Assembly: GCA_045636265.1 (NCBI GenBank)
Contig: JAZTXD010000128.1
Coordinates: forward strand, 1-17,979
Direction of reading: 5' to 3'
Origin: Flemingiibacterium sp045636265
Lineage (GTDB): Bacteria > Bacillota > Clostridia > Oscillospirales > CAG-272
DNA: 17,979 nucleotides
The stretch's first letter is position 1. Every line of letters begins with the position of its first letter. Positions 14,073-17,979 of the stretch are shown piece after piece. Both the position numbers and the translations under genes were made by a program. The notes beneath the pieces are model-generated. The model saw only the letters and a program-made list of their open reading frames with translations. It searched no databases and had not been told where the DNA came from.

Positions 14073-14187
14073 ACCCTCATCAGTCGCCTATCGGCGACAG
14101 CTTCCCCCGAGGGAAGCCTATTATGCAAGGTTGGAGCCGCAACAGCCTTCCCTTGGGGGAAGGTGGCGCAAAGCGCCGGATGAGGGT
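14073..14187. repeat. MITE-like inverted-repeat element
   Basis: A 115-bp stretch begins ACCCTCATC (14073-14081) and ends GATGAGGGT (14179-14187). The two halves are imperfect inverted copies for about 48 bp each, sharing CTTCCCCC.AGGGAAG, and each half contains its own small hairpin (for example GTCGCC/GGCGAC at 14083-14097 and GGCGC/GCGCC at 14165-14177). Elements with ends of this kind are, as I recall, common between genes in gut Clostridia. No clear target duplication is seen. It lies in the 239-nt gap between scfA and scfB. Confidence 0.75.
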
Positions 14188-14196
14188 TCTTTTTGC

Positions 14197-14220
14197 GCCG
14201 CTTTCGTTTGGGAAAGCGGC
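14197..14220 (+). other. Hairpin in the scfB leader
   Basis: GCCGCTTTC (14197-14205) pairs perfectly with GAAAGCGGC (14212-14220) around a 6-nt loop. No T run follows, so it is not a terminator. It lies 21 nt upstream of the scfB ribosome site and may stabilise or process the mRNA. Confidence 0.5.
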
Positions 14221-14255
14221 AACCCGTTCCCCAAAACAAACAAGGAGAATTATAT

Positions 14256-15626
14256 ATGATACATTGCTATAAGCTCGGCGGACTCAATATCGTGCTCGAT
14301 ATATATTCGGGTTCGGTGCACGTTGTTGATGAGGTCGCATACGATATAATCGAAAAATATGAAGACAGCGACAAGGATGCTCTGAGGGCGGAAGTTACCG
14401 CCAAGCACGGCATCACTGCCACAGAGTTTGACGAATGCTGTGAGCAGATCGAGGAGCTTCGCTTGGCCGGTCAGCTTTTCGCCAAGGATACGTTCGAGCC
14501 GCTTGCAGGCAACTTAAAGGAAACCTCAAAGGGCGTTGTAAAAGCGCTTTGCCTGCACATCGCGCATACTTGTAACCTTAACTGCTCGTACTGTTTTGCA
14601 AGCCAGGGTAAATACCACGGTGAGCGCGCCGTTATGAGCTATGAGGTGGGCAAGCAGGCACTCGACTTCCTTATCGCAAACTCCGGCACACGCCGCAACC
14701 TCGAGGTTGACTTCTTCGGCGGCGAGCCGCTTATGAATTTTGAAGTGGTTAAGCAGCTTGTCGCATACGCGAGAAGCGTTGAGAAGGCGGCGGGCAAGAA
14801 TTTCCGCTTTACGCTCACCACAAACGGTCTGCTTGTTGACGATGACGTTATCGACTTCGCAAACCGCGAGTGCTCCAACGTCGTGCTCTCGCTCGACGGA
14901 AGAAAAGAGGTCCATGACCGCTACAGAGTGGACTATGCAGGTCGCGGAAGCTGGGAGCAGATCGTTCCCAAGTTCCAGAAGTTTGTTGAGGCTCGCGGCG
15001 GCAAAAACTACTACATGCGCGGCACCTTCACCCACGCGAACCCCGACTTTTTAGAGGATATCAAAACAATGCTCGACCTCGGATTCAACGAGCTTTCTAT
15101 GGAACCCGTAGTCTGCCCTGAGGGCGACCCGTCCGCGCTCACAATGGAAGACCTGCCGATAGTTCTCGAGCAGTATGAGCAGCTCGCAGAGCTTATGCTC
15201 GAGCGTCACCGCGCAGGCAAGCCGTTCACGTTCTACCACTACATGATCGACCTCAAGGGCGGCCCGTGTATCTATAAGCGTATCTCCGGATGCGGTTCGG
15301 GAACCGAATATATGGCGGTTACACCGTGGGGCGACCTTTATCCCTGCCACCAGTTTGTCGGCGAGGAAAAGTTCAAGCTTGGCGATGTGTACAACGGTGT
15401 TACCAATACCCCGTGTCAGGCAGAATTTGCCGCATGCAACGTGTACACCCGTCCCGAATGCCGCGACTGCTGGGCGAAGCTCTACTGCTCCGGCGGATGT
15501 GCCGCAAATGCATATCACGCAACCGGTTCGGTGAACGGAATTTATAAATATGGCTGTGAGCTTTTCCGCAAGCGAATGGAATGTGCGATCATGCTCGAAG
15601 CCGCGAAGACTCTGGAGACGGAATAA
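14256..15626 (+). CDS. scfB: SCIFF-peptide radical SAM maturase
   Basis: A radical SAM/SPASM enzyme (CteB/Tte1186-like) that forms Cys thioether crosslinks in the SCIFF precursor. Residues 1-90 resemble the PqqD-like leader-binding domain (MIHCYKLGGLNIVLDIYSGS). The radical SAM cluster motif CNLNCSYC gives C106, C110 and C113, followed by the FFGGEPLMN segment. The SPASM domain shows the full seven-cysteine pattern: C346, C364 (with G359, GX4C), then C402, C405, C411, C415, then C434. Length is 456 residues. I chose ATG 14256, with AAGGAG 7 nt upstream; the reading frame is open upstream to 14193, but that part overlaps a hairpin and has no ribosome site. No promoter is obvious, so it probably relies on read-through from scfA. 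Confidence 0.95.
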   Translation: MIHCYKLGGLNIVLDIYSGSVHVVDEVAYDIIEKYEDSDKDALRAEVTAKHGITATEFDECCEQIEELRLAGQLFAKDTFEPLAGNLKETSKGVVKALCLHIAHTCNLNCSYCFASQGKYHGERAVMSYEVGKQALDFLIANSGTRRNLEVDFFGGEPLMNFEVVKQLVAYARSVEKAAGKNFRFTLTTNGLLVDDDVIDFANRECSNVVLSLDGRKEVHDRYRVDYAGRGSWEQIVPKFQKFVEARGGKNYYMRGTFTHANPDFLEDIKTMLDLGFNELSMEPVVCPEGDPSALTMEDLPIVLEQYEQLAELMLERHRAGKPFTFYHYMIDLKGGPCIYKRISGCGSGTEYMAVTPWGDLYPCHQFVGEEKFKLGDVYNGVTNTPCQAEFAACNVYTRPECRDCWAKLYCSGGCAANAYHATGSVNGIYKYGCELFRKRMECAIMLEAAKTLETE

Positions 15627-15627
15627 A

Positions 15628-16968
15628 ATGAATACTCCTATCTGCGATTTTGTAAGAGAATACGCCGAGAGCGGCGCCGCGAGATTGCATATGCCCGGAC
15701 ACAAGGGTGTTGGCGCGTTTGGCGTTGAAAAGTACGATATAACCGAAATCTCCGGCGCGGACGAGCTTTATGCATCCGCTGGAATCATCCGTGAGAGCGA
15801 GGAAAATGCCGCAAAGCTTTTCGGTACGGCGAGAACTGTATATTCCACCGAAGGCTCGTCGCTTTCCATACGCGCGATGCTTTATCTCGCGTGCCTTTAT
15901 GCGAGACAAAACGGCAAGACACCGCATATTTTAGCGGCGAGAAACGCGCACAAGGTGTTTATGAACACCGCCGCCATGCTCGATTTTGAGCTGACGTGGA
16001 TTGATAATGATGGCGACAGCTTGTATACAAGCTCTGCTTCGGTATGCGAAAAAATCGAGCGTGCCGTTAGAAAGATGCCCGAGCCGCCGAGTGTAGTGTA
16101 TGTTACATCGCCGGACTATCTCGGCTTTGTGGCGGACATAGAAAAGCTGTCCGAAGTCTGCAAAAAATACGGTATGCTTCTGCTTGTGGACAACGCTCAC
16201 GGTGCGTATCAGAAATTTTTGCCGGAGTCCCGTCATCCGATGGATCTCGGCGCTGACATGTGCGCCGATTCCGCGCACAAGACCCTGCCCGTACTCACGG
16301 GCGGCGCGTATCTGCACATCTCAAAAAATGCACCGAAGATGCTTGCGGAAAATGCCGAGCGTGCCATGGCGATATTCGGTTCGACAAGCCCGTCGTATCT
16401 GATACTTCAGTCGCTCGATGCAGCGAATGCTGTGCTTGTCGACGGCTACACCGAGAAGCTCACACAGCTCACCGAAAAGATTTCGCGCTTTAAGCGACTT
16501 CTTGGAGGGGCAAGCCTGACTTTTGCAGGGGACGAGCCGACGAAGCTCACGCTCATGCCGAAAAATGTTGGATACACCGGACTTGAGCTTGCTAAAAAGC
16601 TTGAGAAAAAGGGAATATTCTGTGAATTTGCCGATGCCGATCATATTGTTTTTATGCTGACGCCGTCACTTGGCGAAACTGCACTGGCGCGGCTTTACGA
16701 TGCACTTCTATGCTTGCCTCGCGACCATGTAAACATGTCGCGTCCGCCCGTCTCCGACACGCCGGTGCGCGCGATGTCTGTACGTGAGGCGATGCTGTCG
16801 CCGTCTGAAGAGGTTCCGCTCGAGGCGGCACTCGGACGGGTGCTTGCCGATGCCGGAGTTTCTTGCCCACCGGCGATACCGATCGCCGTTTGCGGCGAGG
16901 TTATCGGTGGGGCGCAGATAAAGCTTTTTGAATATTACGGTGTTAACACCGTGCGTGTTGTGAAATAG
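15628..16968 (+). CDS. Orn/Lys/Arg decarboxylase-family PLP enzyme
   Basis: A fold-type I PLP enzyme of the family that decarboxylates arginine, lysine or ornithine to polyamines; which substrate is used here cannot be read. It has 446 residues, the short form without the N-terminal wing domain of enteric inducible enzymes, as in Bacillus SpeA/YaaO. Signatures: HMPGHKG (21-27), DITEISGADELYAS, STEGSSLSIRAM, and the PLP lysine K218 in SAHKTLPVLTGGAY. A short C-terminal domain ends with AIPIAVCGEVI. I chose ATG 15628, one base after the scfB stop, with GGAG about 10 nt upstream; an earlier in-frame ATG at 15550 lies inside scfB. Its position makes it co-transcribed with scfB. Confidence 0.9.
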   Translation: MNTPICDFVREYAESGAARLHMPGHKGVGAFGVEKYDITEISGADELYASAGIIRESEENAAKLFGTARTVYSTEGSSLSIRAMLYLACLYARQNGKTPHILAARNAHKVFMNTAAMLDFELTWIDNDGDSLYTSSASVCEKIERAVRKMPEPPSVVYVTSPDYLGFVADIEKLSEVCKKYGMLLLVDNAHGAYQKFLPESRHPMDLGADMCADSAHKTLPVLTGGAYLHISKNAPKMLAENAERAMAIFGSTSPSYLILQSLDAANAVLVDGYTEKLTQLTEKISRFKRLLGGASLTFAGDEPTKLTLMPKNVGYTGLELAKKLEKKGIFCEFADADHIVFMLTPSLGETALARLYDALLCLPRDHVNMSRPPVSDTPVRAMSVREAMLSPSEEVPLEAALGRVLADAGVSCPPAIPIAVCGEVIGGAQIKLFEYYGVNTVRVVK

Positions 16969-17016
16969 CTCATTTGTTATGTGCTGTTTGATGACCATTT
17001 GCACAAAAACGAAAGT

Positions 17017-17053
17017 GAGGCAGACAATCACCGGTTGTCTGCCTCCCTCTTTT
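17017..17053 (+). terminator. Terminator after the decarboxylase gene
   Basis: An 11-bp perfect stem (17017-17027 with 17035-17045) with a 7-nt loop is followed by CCTCTTTTA, a modest T tract. Confidence 0.7.
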
Positions 17054-17118
17054 ATACATCTCTCCCTCTCTCCAAAATGCCGATACAGTACCGCCTTTTT
17101 CATTTTTGTGAAAATAAT

Positions 17119-17147
17119 TTGATCTTTTACGAAGTATGTGATATACT
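17119..17147 (+). promoter_or_regulatory. Promoter of the WG-repeat gene
   Basis: TTGATC (17119-17124), 17-nt spacer and TATACT (17142-17147), with TG at 17139-17140 giving an extended -10. The ATG is 39 nt downstream. Confidence 0.7.
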
Positions 17148-17186
17148 AATGGCAACAAATAAAATTTTACCGTGGAGGAACAAACA

Positions 17187-17979
17187 ATGAAAGAAAAGTC
17201 TACAGCACATACCGCCAGTTTTCCGCTTCCTGTTGTAAATGCGGACGGCAAGTGGGGTTATGTTAACATAAAAGGCGAGGTTGTAATTAAGCCGCAGTTT
17301 GACGAGGCATACGGTTTCGCCGCCAACGGCTTGGCAATGGTTTATGTAGACGGCAAATATGGCTATATCAACGAAAACGGTGAGATTGTAATTGAGCCGA
17401 AATTTGACTTTGCATACGGCTTTACCGACAACGGTTTGGCAATGGTTTGTGTAGACGGTAAATATGGCTATATCAACGAAAACGGTGAGATTGTAATTGA
17501 GCCGCAGTTTGACGAGGCATACAGTTTCGATGCCAACGGCTTGGCAATGGTTTATGTAGACGGTAAATATGGCTATATCAACGAAAACGGTGAGATTGTA
17601 ATTGAGCCACAGTTTAGTTGGGTGAATGACTTCTCCGATAATGGCTTGGCAGCGGTTAGGGTAGACGACAAATGGGGCTACATCAATGAAAAGGGTGAAA
17701 TCGTGATTGAGCCGCAGTTTGATTTTGCAGGTACCTTCGCCGCCAACGGCTTGGTAATTGTTTATGTAGATGACAAATGGTACTACATCAACGAAAAAGG
17801 CGAAATTGTGCTTGAGCTGCAGTTTGATTTGGTGGATAGCTTCGCCGACAACGGTTTGGCAAGGGTTATAGTGGGCGACAAATGGGGCTACATCAATGAA
17901 AAGGGTGAGATTGTAATTGAGCCGCAGTTTGGCTATGCAGACTACTTCGCCGACAGTGGTTTGGCAAGGGTTAAAGTGG
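17187..17979 (+). CDS. WG-repeat protein, partial (right end off window)
   Basis: The visible 264 codons start MKEKSTAHTASFPLPVV, with no signal peptide, so the protein is likely cytoplasmic. From residue 20 onward it is made wholly of 35-residue units of the WG-repeat type (KWGYINEKGEIVIEPQFD...F..NGLA.V.V). Seven full units fit before the edge, each exactly 35 residues. Units 1, 5 and 7 have Trp-Gly, unit 6 has Trp-Tyr, and units 2-4 have Tyr-Gly in the same place. WG-repeat proteins are expected to form beta-rich solenoid or propeller-like scaffolds for binding; no biochemical role can be given. GGAGG lies 8 nt upstream of the ATG. The frame is open to the last base, so the 3' end is unknown. 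Confidence 0.9.
   Translation, partial: MKEKSTAHTASFPLPVVNADGKWGYVNIKGEVVIKPQFDEAYGFAANGLAMVYVDGKYGYINENGEIVIEPKFDFAYGFTDNGLAMVCVDGKYGYINENGEIVIEPQFDEAYSFDANGLAMVYVDGKYGYINENGEIVIEPQFSWVNDFSDNGLAAVRVDDKWGYINEKGEIVIEPQFDFAGTFAANGLVIVYVDDKWYYINEKGEIVLELQFDLVDSFADNGLARVIVGDKWGYINEKGEIVIEPQFGYADYFADSGLARVKV
17244..17978 (+). repeat. Seven in-frame 105-bp tandem units
   Basis: Units run 17244-17348, 17349-17453, 17454-17558, 17559-17663, 17664-17768, 17769-17873 and 17874-17978, with no length variation. The TTGG of the NGL(A/V) motif recurs every 105 nt. Units 2, 3 and 4 are almost identical over their first 50 nt, pointing to recent duplication. Unit 8 begins at the last base. Confidence 0.92.

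Noticed and set aside
14188..14255. A promoter directly ahead of scfB
   Set aside because: No -10-like box with a paired -35 is visible; AT-rich TATATATG at the start codon is too close to serve.
14193..14255. Upstream extension of scfB by 21 residues
   Set aside because: The stretch overlaps a 9-bp hairpin and the end of the repeat region and has no ribosome site, while ATG 14256 has AAGGAG at the right distance and the family N-terminus.
15051..15704. A 217-residue open frame on the minus strand opposite scfB
   Set aside because: It is wholly antisense to the maturase SPASM domain and the decarboxylase start, with no family features.
17244..17978. Regular 105-bp repeats as a CRISPR-like array
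   Set aside because: The period is a multiple of three, the frame stays open throughout, the units encode a known repeat motif, and there are no unique spacers.

Overview
The window looks like a chromosomal segment of a Gram-positive Clostridia, most likely an Oscillospirales/Ruminococcaceae-type gut organism. This is inferred from the infC-rpmI-rplT translation operon with a Firmicutes-style attenuator leader, a Bacillus-type SOS box in front of lexA, a SCIFF peptide with its radical SAM maturase (a system known mainly from Clostridia), perfect sigma-A promoters (TTGACA-17-TATAAT), and dispersed palindromic repeats of the kind seen between genes in that group. No rRNA, tRNA, CRISPR array, phage or transposase gene was seen.

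Layout. Positions 1-1300 hold a terminator for a gene off the left edge and prfB (release factor 2, minus strand, TTG start, no programmed frameshift). After a repeat-bearing spacer comes an ABC-F ATPase (1530-3422). A leader with an attenuator precedes infC (AUU start), rpmI and rplT. A terminator then leads directly into a run of close-packed genes: a SpoU-family RNA methyltransferase, nagA, metG and tatD. A 0.5 kb spacer (9754-10252) is made almost entirely of palindromes and dispersed repeats. Then come a small two-helix membrane protein of unknown function, lexA on the minus strand with its own LexA operator, and a two-gene unit of a polytopic membrane protein and a membrane-anchored alpha/beta hydrolase with overlapping ends.

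The most distinctive part is 13811-16968: a consensus promoter drives a 45-residue cysteine-rich SCIFF precursor (scfA, too short for many gene callers), followed by a terminator, a 115-bp MITE-like inverted repeat, the radical SAM/SPASM maturase (scfB), and one base later a PLP-dependent Orn/Lys/Arg decarboxylase-family gene. The maturase is expected to install thioether crosslinks in the peptide. Here the precursor has seven cysteines rather than six, and a glycine at the position that, from memory, is the crosslinked threonine in the characterised homologue.

The window ends inside a WG-repeat protein built of exact 35-residue (105-bp) units; seven complete units are visible and the gene runs off the right edge.
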